From: Vibrio aestivus
GTDB taxonomy: Bacteria; Pseudomonadota; Gammaproteobacteria; Enterobacterales; Vibrionaceae
Direction: 5' to 3'
DNA length: 33,920 nt
Assembly (NCBI GenBank): GCA_003263845.1
Contig: JYJN01000153.1
Span: forward strand, 1 to 33,920
Shown: positions 1 to 8,502 of the stretch, in pieces
Position numbering within the stretch: the stretch's first letter is position 1
Layout: every line of letters begins with the position of its first letter
Notes under the pieces: generated by a model
Database searches by the model: none
Seen by the model: the letters and a program-made list of their open reading frames with translations, nothing else
What the model was told of the DNA's origin: nothing
Made by a program: the position numbers and the translations under genes

Positions 1-1
1 G

Positions 2-961
2 GCATTACCCTATTGGGGCTTTTTCTATGCGATTAAAGGGGCTGCTTATCCGGCTTGGTTTGACGTCTTCAGTCCATTAAGTCCTGCTTTTTGTCTACTT
101 GCCATTGGCCTAATTACATTCTCAATTTTTCTCGTTCAACAAACACAATTTGAAGCTAAATTCGGAAACGCCCTACTTCCCCTTCGCTGGCTAAAACAGC
201 TACCTGCTCGTCGTGGTTTTATCCTTCTCACTTTAATGTATATGGTCCTTGGAGGCGTTAGCTTTGTCGCCATTACCTATTTACAAGTCGCCATTTCATT
301 ATCAACGGCTCATTCAGGCGGAATCATCTTGCTGTTTTCAGCGTTCATGATTGCTTTTTCTGTCCTCACGCCTTTGTTGTTCAAACAAGCTCGCCCTCAA
401 GCCTTGTGTAAATTCGCCTTTTTAGGAATGGGGATAGCTGGGTTCACTCTTATCGTATCTAGCCAAGCCTCTCAAATCATAGTGACATTCTATTTTGGGA
501 TGTCGTTGTTAGGTGCAGTGATGGGCGTATTGGCTTCACAGTGTCCGGTCATCATTACCAATGCCTTAGGGGAACGCGATGCGGAACAGTCAGGTGGCCT
601 GCAGGCTACAATGCGCAATATAGGACTTGTGGTGGGGATTACGTTGTTTGGTAGCATCAACCAAATCACGCTCGACCAATCTATTCGTACTGATAATGAG
701 CTTCGAACCTATTACCCACAGCACTTTATTCAAGCTATTGAAGAAATGCCGCGCATCCCTTACTTCGATAACGAGCGTACAGTTTCAATCGCAAACCAAT
801 TTAAATTAGACAGTCACCAGTCAAGCTACTTAAAGACGCTAAATGCGAACTCACGATCTCGAGGTTTCAATATGTCGATGCTTTTGATGGTACTAGTCGC
901 CACGTTTGGATTTTACATGAGCTCCCATACACCTAACAGGAAGCTTTCCACCCAAACCTAA
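2..961 (+). CDS. MFS drug-efflux-type transporter, 3' part (5' end outside window)
   Basis: The reading frame is open from the first bases of the window and ends at TAA 959-961, so about 319 residues of the C-terminal part are present. It is strongly hydrophobic, with several membrane segments separated by short basic loops (for example around LPARRGF). A large polar loop (residues after TDNELRTYYPQHF) precedes the last membrane helix. The motif region MRNIGLVVGITLFG and the overall pattern resemble 14-helix DHA2-type exporters of the EmrB/QacA group. The substrate cannot be told. The gene is followed by a strong bidirectional terminator shared with the convergent chitinase gene. The internal ATG at 236 is not a true start because the frame is open upstream of it. 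Confidence 0.75.
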   Translation, partial: ALPYWGFFYAIKGAAYPAWFDVFSPLSPAFCLLAIGLITFSIFLVQQTQFEAKFGNALLPLRWLKQLPARRGFILLTLMYMVLGGVSFVAITYLQVAISLSTAHSGGIILLFSAFMIAFSVLTPLLFKQARPQALCKFAFLGMGIAGFTLIVSSQASQIIVTFYFGMSLLGAVMGVLASQCPVIITNALGERDAEQSGGLQATMRNIGLVVGITLFGSINQITLDQSIRTDNELRTYYPQHFIQAIEEMPRIPYFDNERTVSIANQFKLDSHQSSYLKTLNANSRSRGFNMSMLLMVLVATFGFYMSSHTPNRKLSTQT

Positions 962-971
962 ACCCCACAAA

Positions 972-1004
972 AAAAGCCCTGAGCTATTCAAGCTCAGGGC
1001 TTTT
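972..1004. terminator. Bidirectional intrinsic terminator between MFS gene and chitinase
   Basis: A perfect 14-bp stem (972-985 with 991-1004) carries a 5-nt loop (ATTCA). Runs of A on the left and T on the right give a U-tract for both strands. It sits between two convergent stop codons. Confidence 0.9.
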
Positions 1005-1021
1005 AATAGTTACTTCACCTA

Positions 1022-3653
1022 TTATTGAGGATTCACTCCAAGCGTTTGAAGTACCAACTTGAAGTTGTCTTGACGCTCTTTCACTGCGTGAACTTCACCA
1101 CTAATCGGACAGGTAGAATCAGGACAACCACGGTTTACAATGCCTGATACGGCATCGATGAAGGCTGTGCCTTTAAGACCGCCATCGACGTAGGCTTTCA
1201 GCTCAGCATGATAATTCCAATCAGCATATGGCCCACCAACATCGTTGTACGTCTGAACCGATGATACCCAGTAGAACAGACCAGCAATCCACTTAATTTC
1301 TCGGTTCTCTTCAGAGCTACAAATTAGACCTGGGTTAGAACAGAAGTCTAGGTCTGCATAGAGTGGATTCGCAGGAGCAGATTCAACCACAACGCCATTG
1401 ACTGTTGTACCAACCGTTTCAGGGTCAACGTGTGAGCGGCCCATGAAGTGGTTAAGAGTACCAAAGTTCTGACGGCCAGTTGTTTGGATGACACCACGAC
1501 CCCACCAGCCACAGCCTTCAACTGTACCTGTTGTGTCTGTACCATCCCAAATGAACTTACCCGCTTTCTGACCTTCGTAAACTTTACAGTCTTCACGTTC
1601 CCAAACTTGCTTAGACTCGTCTACAGAAGTCGGTACTTCCATACAGTGGCCATCGTTAGTCCAGCGACCAACGTTGCCGTTAACCAAAAGACCTTTTTCT
1701 TCTAGCACTGAATCTGGTGCAGCAAAGATTGGAGCTGGTGCACCGTACCACTTAGCGTTAGTCAATGCCGTCACTTCCATCTTCGGATCACGAGGACATG
1801 AGTAAGGGTGGTCGACACCCGTCACTGGGTCCATACCGTAGTCAGCGTATTTCTGACCAAGCTGGCCACAACTAGCTGTCATTGGGTAGTTCACAGCTGC
1901 ACCGTAACGAACTTCAGACCAGTTGTTCTCATCACACGCGTTGTAACGAATTGTCTCTTGCATACTTTGAGACAGGAACGCTGCAATCGCGACCTTCGCA
2001 TAAATTGCGTTCGTTGCGTCATCAGCAGTCTCATCAAGCAGCCAGAAAGTGTTACCCGCAACACCCACGTTGTGCATCGAGTTTAGACCTGCTAAGAAGT
2101 CTGCCCACTTGTACACTGTTGAAGGTGCCCAGTTTGCTTGTGATACTTCGTATAGGAACGCTTGGTTGTTCATCGCGTTCTCAGCCGCAGCCAACTCAGT
2201 GTTGAGCGAAGCAATACGAGTAAGCGGACCATTTTGTACACTCTCACCCACGTAGTAAAGAGGCACAGTCGCCGTTTGATACTCTGCAATCTTCGTATCT
2301 AGTTCACCGTGTTCGAATCGAATAGTAGCGCAAATACGTTACTATGTGCCGCTTTACGGATATTGCGGTCACCCGTTGTATTACCTAGGAAGTAAGTCGC
2401 TGCTTGAGCAGTTGGAATGTCTGAAAGTAACGCTGGTGTTTTCAGGTGGTCAGACACTTGTTTCACGTACTCTAGAGCGTAATGCCACTGCTCGTCAGTC
2501 AGCGCCGGTGTCGTCGCAGATTTAGTAAAGGCAACAAAGTCAGCTTTCGTTAATGAATCTGCTTGATACAGTCCAAATGTCGAAAGTAGATCTGAAGTTG
2601 CACCAGAAGCTGCGTTCCATACTGCACGCTTACCTGAATGTACGTTATACGCAAAGTCACCAATGCTGACTGTCCAACCGAATGTCGCTTGTGGTGCCAA
2701 TGATGAAACAACTAAGTTGTACGCTTGCGCCCAACCTTGAACATCATCGGTTAACGCATTGATGTCTGCCAAGTCAATCGCAGAAGCCGTTGTATCTACC
2801 GCAGCTGTTAACGCCTGTTTAACCGCTACGGTACCTATTGCAGCACCTTTGTCCGCGGTCGCTGCATCTAGAACATCACTGTTGATAATAATTGATGTTG
2901 AACCAGCAACTTCCACAGTTTGAATGAGAGCAACGAACGCATTGGTTAGCGCCGTGACATCGGCCAAATCCGCACTGTTAATGGTATCGACAGCGAGTGT
3001 TGAAGGAGCGTCGAAAGTAGCAGGACCCGCTGCAACAAAGTGACTAGGCCAACCCGCCACTTCAAGTCTTACTGGATCAAGAGGATTCGGTAAAGATAAC
3101 GCTGTACCACCGCCACCACCTGGAGGCGTTTCACTACAGTTTAGATGTAATGACCAACTGCCATCACTACCTGGGATTGACGTTGTCCACCAGTTGCTTT
3201 GTACGCCACATTGCTGTCCACCATGATATCACCCGCTGTCGCGTGAGTACCACGTGTCCAGTCAGGATAAACATTGAAGTCAGCACAAAGATCACCTGGC
3301 GCAGGATCGGGAGTTGGATCCGGCGTAGGGTCTGGTGTTGGGTCTGGGTCCGGCGTTGGGTTTGGATCAGGGTCTGGAGTCGGGTCTGGGTCTGGAGTCG
3401 GATCAGGATCTGGTGTTGGATCGGGAGTGCTACCACTCACAAGTTTCCAAGGAGAGTCCCACTCATTCGCGTAACTATCTGTCGGACTCTGCCCAGCATT
3501 AACCCACCATTTTGCCTCATAAGTATTACCATCGACGGTCACTTGAGTCCCGCCAGAATAAGACTTAGTGGCATCGTAGGGTTCAGCTGCAAACAAGTTA
3601 CCGCTCAAAACAACACACGCCAAAGTGGCTGCGATCTTGTTCATCCTAAACAT
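1022..3653 (-). pseudogene. Secreted GH19 chitinase with two chitin-binding modules, two frameshifts
   Basis: Three consecutive reading frames (3653-3141, 3192-2299, 2314-1022) join into one protein of about 877 residues if one base is restored near 3193-3199 and one near 2314-2317. The start ATG at 3653 has a GAAGGAA ribosome-binding site. Order: signal peptide (cut near FAA/EPY, residue 23), a CBM5/12 chitin-binding module (residues about 26-75, with AKWWVNAG), a Pro/Thr/Asp linker, and a second CBM5/12 (CADFNVYPDW to WWTTSIPGS). An alanine-rich middle region of unknown fold follows, then a GH19 catalytic domain with SQSMQETIRYN and the family signature CGWWGRGVIQTTGRQNFG. GH19 enzymes hydrolyse chitin with inversion; this one should be exported to digest chitin outside the cell. 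The first shift falls inside the second binding module, the second just before the catalytic domain. Both look like single-base losses in the read, but true decay cannot be excluded. Confidence 0.88.
3306..3432 (-). repeat. Tandem Pro-Asp/Thr linker repeat in chitinase
   Basis: The DNA is an array of short degenerate units encoding alternating PDP and TPDP blocks between the two chitin-binding modules. It is a typical flexible linker of secreted polysaccharide hydrolases. On the opposite strand it gives a spurious Gly/Val/Ser repeat frame. Repeat number is likely variable between strains. Confidence 0.8.
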
Positions 3654-4078
3654 AATTGTTCCTTCTATTAATAGACTTGGCTATTTGAATCACGTTTTTA
3701 TACATACAATTTTTTTATAAGTGTAGATAAATAATTATCTAAAAATAAGTTAGCACCTACAGGGCGTTTAATTGGCCTTCATGTCAATATTCTTATTTTT
3801 ATTCGGCTCAAATCACGTATACCATGCCAATTTGGTCTTAATTTGCATTACTTTATTGACGAAGAAAATTAATTTATTCATCAAATAAATATATTTTACA
3901 ATTCAATTGAAATGTAAGTTAGGTGACTAATTACATATGAAAGAAAATTCAATGAGTTACGATGCAAAACATCCACCGTATGTGTTTTTGAGGGACGTAT
4001 CACACTGAAATCAAATGCTCGAAAAGCATTTAATTCTGAACCAAAATCACAACATATAATCAACAACATGCACAAAAA
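3654..4078. other. AT-rich intergenic region upstream of the chitinase gene
   Basis: About 420 bp with no convincing reading frame on either strand; the longest is a 23-codon frame starting at an ATG near 3937 with no ribosome-binding site. It should hold the chitinase promoter and its control sites, but I could not assign a specific operator. Confidence 0.5.
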
Positions 4079-4100
4079 AGCCTCTCACAATAGAGAGGCT
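4074..4100 (-). terminator. Intrinsic terminator of the small membrane-protein gene
   Basis: An 8-bp perfect stem (4079-4086 with 4093-4100) has a 6-nt loop. On the minus strand it is followed by six T. It lies just past the stop codon at 4129. Confidence 0.85.
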
Positions 4101-4128
4101 CAAAATTTAATGACAATTGTCTTTATAT

Positions 4129-4553
4129 TTATGTGGCATTAACTTTTTGTTTTTGCGCTGACTTTGTAATCAAAGACTCAATTATTACAATTGAAATGAT
4201 TGTTACGTAAAAAGAAACAACGCCACCAGCAGGACCAGTGAAACTGACTTGTTCACCAAAAAGCATAACAATCGCACCCATGGCGACGACCTTAGAACCA
4301 ATCAATATCATCCAAGAAGAAAAGAACCGTTTTATCTTAGGTAATGTCCTTTGCTTAGGCACTTACACGCCGCCCATTGTTCAAATGCTACAGAGCTTTT
4401 AAGAACCATTGCCATGATGACAGCCGAAACGAGCGCAAAGATCACACTATCGACCGAAACCCAGCTCCACACAGCGCCATAAGTAAGTAACGCCACTGTT
4501 CCTATTCCACTGCATAGCAGCAGCTCATTAACTGTTTTCTTGTTCATTTTCAT
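4129..4553 (-). pseudogene. Small four-helix-type membrane protein, one frameshift; paralogue of the gene at 30522
   Basis: Two overlapping frames (4577-4332 and 4362-4129) make one protein of about 141 residues when one base is restored near 4363-4366. The joined product aligns over its length with the 153-residue protein at 30522-30983. The best shared segment is LFGEQVSFTGPAGGVV here against MFGDKVQFTGPWNGVV there, preceded by PKI and a helix ending in GSK in both. Several hydrophobic helices show it is an inner-membrane protein. The function is unknown to me. The start is taken as ATG 4553 or 4547 because ATG 4577 lies inside the upstream terminator stem. It has its own terminator downstream. 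Confidence 0.7.
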
Positions 4554-4570
4554 TCTACTTATATATAAAA

Positions 4571-4590
4571 AGAGCACTAATAAGTGCTCT
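4571..4590 (-). terminator. Terminator downstream of the amidohydrolase gene
   Basis: An 8-bp perfect stem (4571-4578 with 4583-4590) has loop AATA and A/T runs on both sides. It lies 20 bp past the amidohydrolase stop codon. Confidence 0.8.
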
Positions 4591-4612
4591 TTCTTTTAAA
4601 AACATTTGATAA

Positions 4613-6346
4613 CTAAGCCGTTTCTAGCTCTGCTTCTTTATTTTTTTCCACTGCGTGTACCGTTACATCACCACCAAGCATCGTTGCGTGAACTGCAATG
4701 TTTTTAACGTCTTGCTTATCAACTTCTAGAGGGTTTTGGTCTAGGATTGCCATGTCAGCTAGCTTACCTACTTCGATAGAGCCGATCATGTGCTCTTGCT
4801 CCATTAGGTATGCAGCACCCATAGTAACAGCGTGCAGCGCCTGTTCTGCCGTTAGGCACTCTTCTTCACCGTAAACGTTACCAGAGAACACACATTGACG
4901 GTTCATTGCGCCCCACATCATGAATAATGGATTAACTTGAGTTACTACATCATCACAGTGAATTGAGAATGGTACACCTTTCTTCACTGAAGTTTGGAAT
5001 GGGTTAAGAGTTTTAACGCGATCTGGACCTACCGTTTGAGTAGCATGTACGTCACCCCAGAATGGAATATGTGTACCAAATAAGTTATGAACAACGCCTA
5101 GCTTATTCATACGATCCATTTGCTCAGGCGTTACCATTTGGTTGTGCTCTAGACAATGTCGGGCATGGGGTTGAGGGCACTCCGTCTGCATTTTTTCGAT
5201 CAAATCAAGTAGCTTGTCTGTACAGCCTTCACCGTTGCAGTGGAAAGAGATGCTATAGCCAAGTTTGTGCGCATAGAATACATCTTCTAGCATTTTTTCA
5301 TCACTGTACTGAAAGTGGCCGCTTTCTTTACCATTGAAGTATTTTTCACCTTCTTTTAATGCTGCCGTGAAACCTTGAATTGAACCATCGGTATTTAAGT
5401 ATTTAACCTTGTTAGCAAATAAACGATCATTGCTCGCTGCTTTAAATTCAGCCAACTCTTCAGCTTTAAAGTTAGGAACTAATGGATAGGCAGACAAGCG
5501 AGACTTAAAGATCGGCATTTGAGAAAGCGCCTGATATAGGGGATATGGGTTTTGAGGAACGCCCATGCCACAATCAGACATTGTTGTTACGCCTAAGCGA
5601 CTTGTGCTGTCTGCATAAGCAATCATAGCGGCGACTGCATCTTCAGGTGTTCCCAAATCAAATGCACCCGCTTGAATTGAGCGTAAAATGTCCGGCATTT
5701 CCGCTACTTCACCTGTTAAACGCCCTTCTTTTTGGAAGACAAATGCTGGGTTATCGTCAGTGCTGTAACCGGCCTTTTCAATAGCCAGCGTATTCACAAC
5801 ACTTACGTGACATGAAGCATGCATAAATAAAATTGGAGAGTCAGGACAAATAGTATCTAGGAAGTCACGGTCAACAATGGTGCCATCAGTCATAAGCAAT
5901 GGGTCAAGACCCCAAAGATTAAGCCACTCGCCTTGCTTGCCCGCTTCATCGTGAGCGGTCACAAACTTCGTCAGTGTCGCCACTAGTTCTTCTTTTGTCA
6001 CGCTTGCAGGTAGAATTTGACCACCACCAGCAGTGCGTTCAATTTGACCACCATAACCAAAACGAGCCGTAAACAGAGCTGCACCTAGTGGATGCATATG
6101 GGCTTCAATAAAGCCAGGTACAATCGTTTTGCCTTTAAACTCTTCGTTTAAAGTGTAAGAGATAGACTCATTAGCAAGGAACGTTTCAGCCTGTTCAACT
6201 GTACCAACGAAAGTGATTTTCCCATCTTTTACTACTACGGCCGACGCGACTGGTTGCGTTTCATTAACTGTAACGAAATTACCTGTATATAGAACTGCAT
6301 CTTCACTGTATGCAAGGCCCGGCTTTAGGAAGGTTTGTGTTGTCAT
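4613..6346 (-). CDS. YtcJ-like metal-dependent amidohydrolase
   Basis: A 577-residue cytoplasmic protein of the amidohydrolase superfamily (Amidohydro_3 / YtcJ group). The metal-binding HMH sits at residues 83-85 (EAHMHPLG) after the small N-terminal beta-sandwich. Later blocks include SFHCNGEGCTDKLLDLI, HARHCLEHNQMV and the C-terminal HCDDVVTQVNPL, which should supply further metal and catalytic residues. The C-terminal strand block (GSIEVGKLADMAILDQNPL) is typical of the family. Members hydrolyse amide or imide bonds of cyclic or formylated substrates; the substrate here is not predictable. The start at 6346 is preferred over an upstream in-frame ATG (6373) because GGAG lies 9 bp before it. 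The gene appears monocistronic, with a terminator after it. Confidence 0.85.
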   Translation of the reverse strand: MTTQTFLKPGLAYSEDAVLYTGNFVTVNETQPVASAVVVKDGKITFVGTVEQAETFLANESISYTLNEEFKGKTIVPGFIEAHMHPLGAALFTARFGYGGQIERTAGGGQILPASVTKEELVATLTKFVTAHDEAGKQGEWLNLWGLDPLLMTDGTIVDRDFLDTICPDSPILFMHASCHVSVVNTLAIEKAGYSTDDNPAFVFQKEGRLTGEVAEMPDILRSIQAGAFDLGTPEDAVAAMIAYADSTSRLGVTTMSDCGMGVPQNPYPLYQALSQMPIFKSRLSAYPLVPNFKAEELAEFKAASNDRLFANKVKYLNTDGSIQGFTAALKEGEKYFNGKESGHFQYSDEKMLEDVFYAHKLGYSISFHCNGEGCTDKLLDLIEKMQTECPQPHARHCLEHNQMVTPEQMDRMNKLGVVHNLFGTHIPFWGDVHATQTVGPDRVKTLNPFQTSVKKGVPFSIHCDDVVTQVNPLFMMWGAMNRQCVFSGNVYGEEECLTAEQALHAVTMGAAYLMEQEHMIGSIEVGKLADMAILDQNPLEVDKQDVKNIAVHATMLGGDVTVHAVEKNKEAELETA

Positions 6347-7033
6347 TTTGAAACTCCAATGTGTAGGATACAAATTTATTTATTGTTCACACTCACAATG
6401 CAGCAACCATGGAAGCCTTTCGAGAATTTAAAAGTGAAATTAAATAGCGAATAATTTTTCTTCAAAATGATGGCTAAAAAAAATTATCAAAAAGAAAAAA
6501 CCAGCTAAATCCCTCTTTAGGTTTATCGACAAATTATTGCTTTTCATAGACTTAACAGCCAGATTTCGTGGCACTTTTTTGTATTTTCCTTCAGCAGTTA
6601 GTAACACTGAAAACTCTTGAAGTACATAATCGGTATTCTGGGACTATATTTAGGGTGCCCCCAAATGCGTTACTTGATTCTCATGTATTTCTGAAATTTC
6701 CACGTTAAATAGACCACCTACCAAAAAAACAAACATTGCGCCGGTAACAACTAGGGCAATAAGTCTGATGGTAATAGTGTACCAAGTAGTCAAAAAATTA
6801 AGAGGGCATAGAAGTCTAAATGAAGATAAGAGTGATTGTTTTTAAGAGGGCAGATGTGCTGTCCTAGTTTTTAAGCAAAAGGATCACCAAAGAACAGAGA
6901 TATAGTGGGAAAGCTATCATTCTTTCTTACTGCTTTTGGCAGCCAAGACTTCAACCCAATTCAGCGCCCAAAGCTCTACTCATTGAAACCTGTGAAAGAA
7001 GTCATACGTAAGTGTGAACTCACACCAGAACTC
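6347..7033. other. Gene-poor region with short protein-like fragments
   Basis: No confident gene. The minus strand has a 47-codon frame from TTG 6793 to the stop at 6650 that encodes one membrane helix (LIALVVTGAMFVFLVGGLF), but it lacks a ribosome-binding site. The plus strand has a 56-codon frame from GTG 6905 to the stop at 7073-7075 (starting MGKLSFFLTAFGSQDFN) that reads like a protein but matches nothing I recognise. These may be remnants of lost genes or chance frames. Confidence 0.35.
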
Positions 7034-7067
7034 GAACATGATTCATATTTAAATACGAATCATGTTC
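7034..7067. repeat. 34-bp near-perfect palindrome
   Basis: The two 17-bp arms (7034-7050 and 7051-7067) are reverse complements except for one pair, with no loop. The centre is ATATTTAAATAC and the outer arms read GAACATGATTC and GAATCATGTTC. There is no U-tract, so it is not a typical terminator. It could be an operator for a dimeric regulator, a cruciform site or part of an element end. Confidence 0.7.
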
Positions 7068-7484
7068 AAGAATAAACTTAGCTACATCGATGCTTGTTGG
7101 TCAAAGAAGGTTTGTACTTCAAAACTTCCCACTGGATACTCTTCATTAAGAAACTCTTCCTCATTCAGCGTTATAACTTTAGCGCTAACTACGCACGCCA
7201 ACAACAATATCGCTACCAGTATCCAAGCCCTACATTTAACCAAATCTAACATCGCTGACCTCGACTTTTCGTAAAAAGGTAATCATTCGCAACTTTTATA
7301 CGAGGTAATCGAATTCAACTTATTGATAGTTTACGTCTTTCTGTGATTTATCACTTTTTATAACTTAATTCACTTTTTGACGAAAAATTAAAGCATTACA
7401 AATCATATAGGTAGGAGCAAACCATAATTCTAAGCACTTACAAGCTTTAGTGCTTAGTGCTTAATCAAAACTGTACAATGTGCA
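7068..7484. other. Intergenic region downstream of the LysR gene
   Basis: No convincing gene. A 70-codon plus-strand frame (7062-7274) has no ribosome-binding site and low-complexity composition. A 9-bp hairpin (7430-7438 with 7449-7457) lies just past the LysR stop codon and could be a weak terminator, although it lacks a T run. Confidence 0.4.
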
Positions 7485-8384
7485 CTAATAACCGTCAAAA
7501 TATGAGCGTATTTTGTCTCTTAACCACATATTTGCCGAGCTATTACGTTCACGCTTATGGGCCATGACTCGGTATCGAACGGGTAACATTTTGAATGGGG
7601 GGCTAAATACCGCTAGCCCAAATTTTTCAGAGAACATATTGGCGAGGCTCGATGACACCGTGGCGATGCAGTCACTGTTGGCTACCATCGACATTTGAGA
7701 GACTAACGATGTACATTCCGCCGCTACCTGTCTTTCGTTCAATGTCTCTTCCGTAAAGTAATCGGCGAGGTAGATGTCCTCGCGGCGCAATTTAAGTGTA
7801 ATGTGTTTCTCGGCGTAAAACTGCTCAAGCGAGACCGAGCTATTCAATCTCGGGTGCCCTTTACGGGCAATAATGCACACGCTGTCATCGAAAAGCTCTT
7901 CAGCAAAAAATGCGGAGCTCTTGTAACTGGTAAACTCGAGAGCTAAATGCCCCTGATAGTGGCTCAGCGCCTGAATCAGCTCCTCCTCGCTAGAGTAAGT
8001 AGGCTGAAGCTCAATGGTAACCTGCCCTAACTCCTTATCAGCTTCTATTTTAGGCAGAAGCTGCAACATTAGTGGCTCTGACGCATACACCACAAACTTT
8101 CTAGGGCTTGTGATATCAAACCCTTCTAGATTCTCTAACGCGTTGTTTATCTGGATTAGTGCCGGCTCAACCTGCTTAAAGAATTCATGCGCATTTTGAG
8201 TCGGCATGATACCTCTCCCTGAACGGACAAACAGCTGACAACCCGTTTTCTGCTGCAATCGCTTAATCAGCCCGCTCACTCCTGGTTGAGTGAGACCTAA
8301 CTCGTCGGCCGCTATCGTGATCGATTGATGACGGTATATCGCCACAAATACTTTAAGTAAATTCAAATCCAAGTTATCAAGCAT
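7485..8384 (-). CDS. LysR-family regulator divergent from the alkyl sulfatase gene
   Basis: A 299-residue protein, the usual LysR length. The N-terminal winged helix-turn-helix covers residues about 5-65 (LNLLKVFVAIYRHQSIT, ADELGLTQPGVSGLIKRL, then the wing FVRSGRGIMPT). A substrate-binding-type effector domain follows to the C terminus. The divergent position, about 118 bp from the sulfatase start, suggests it controls that gene and perhaps itself. The effector is unknown; an alkyl sulfate or related lipid is a guess from context only. Confidence 0.88.
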   Translation of the reverse strand: MLDNLDLNLLKVFVAIYRHQSITIAADELGLTQPGVSGLIKRLQQKTGCQLFVRSGRGIMPTQNAHEFFKQVEPALIQINNALENLEGFDITSPRKFVVYASEPLMLQLLPKIEADKELGQVTIELQPTYSSEEELIQALSHYQGHLALEFTSYKSSAFFAEELFDDSVCIIARKGHPRLNSSVSLEQFYAEKHITLKLRREDIYLADYFTEETLNERQVAAECTSLVSQMSMVANSDCIATVSSSLANMFSEKFGLAVFSPPFKMLPVRYRVMAHKRERNSSANMWLRDKIRSYFDGY

Positions 8385-8393
8385 CTCGCCACC

Positions 8394-8427
8394 AATACAT
8401 AATGATTCATGATGTGTTTAATGTATT
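8394..8427. promoter_or_regulatory. Candidate LysR operator
   Basis: A perfect 7-bp inverted repeat, AATACAT at 8394-8400 and ATGTATT at 8421-8427, flanks a smaller near-palindrome (ATGATTCAT). It lies between the divergent LysR and sulfatase genes, where a LysR site is expected. Confidence 0.4.
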
Positions 8428-8502
8428 TTTATTTATATATCACTATGAGTCAACGCGATAGATTAGACCCGTACCCAATAATGAATCCCAAAGAGGTTCC
8501 TA

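Noticed and set aside
3274..3474. Plus-strand Gly/Val/Ser-rich repeat frame
   Set aside because: It is the antisense shadow of the chitinase Pro/Asp linker and has no ribosome-binding site.
7062..7274. 70-codon plus-strand frame
   Set aside because: No ribosome-binding site, Ser/Thr/Asn-rich chance-like composition, starts inside the palindrome.
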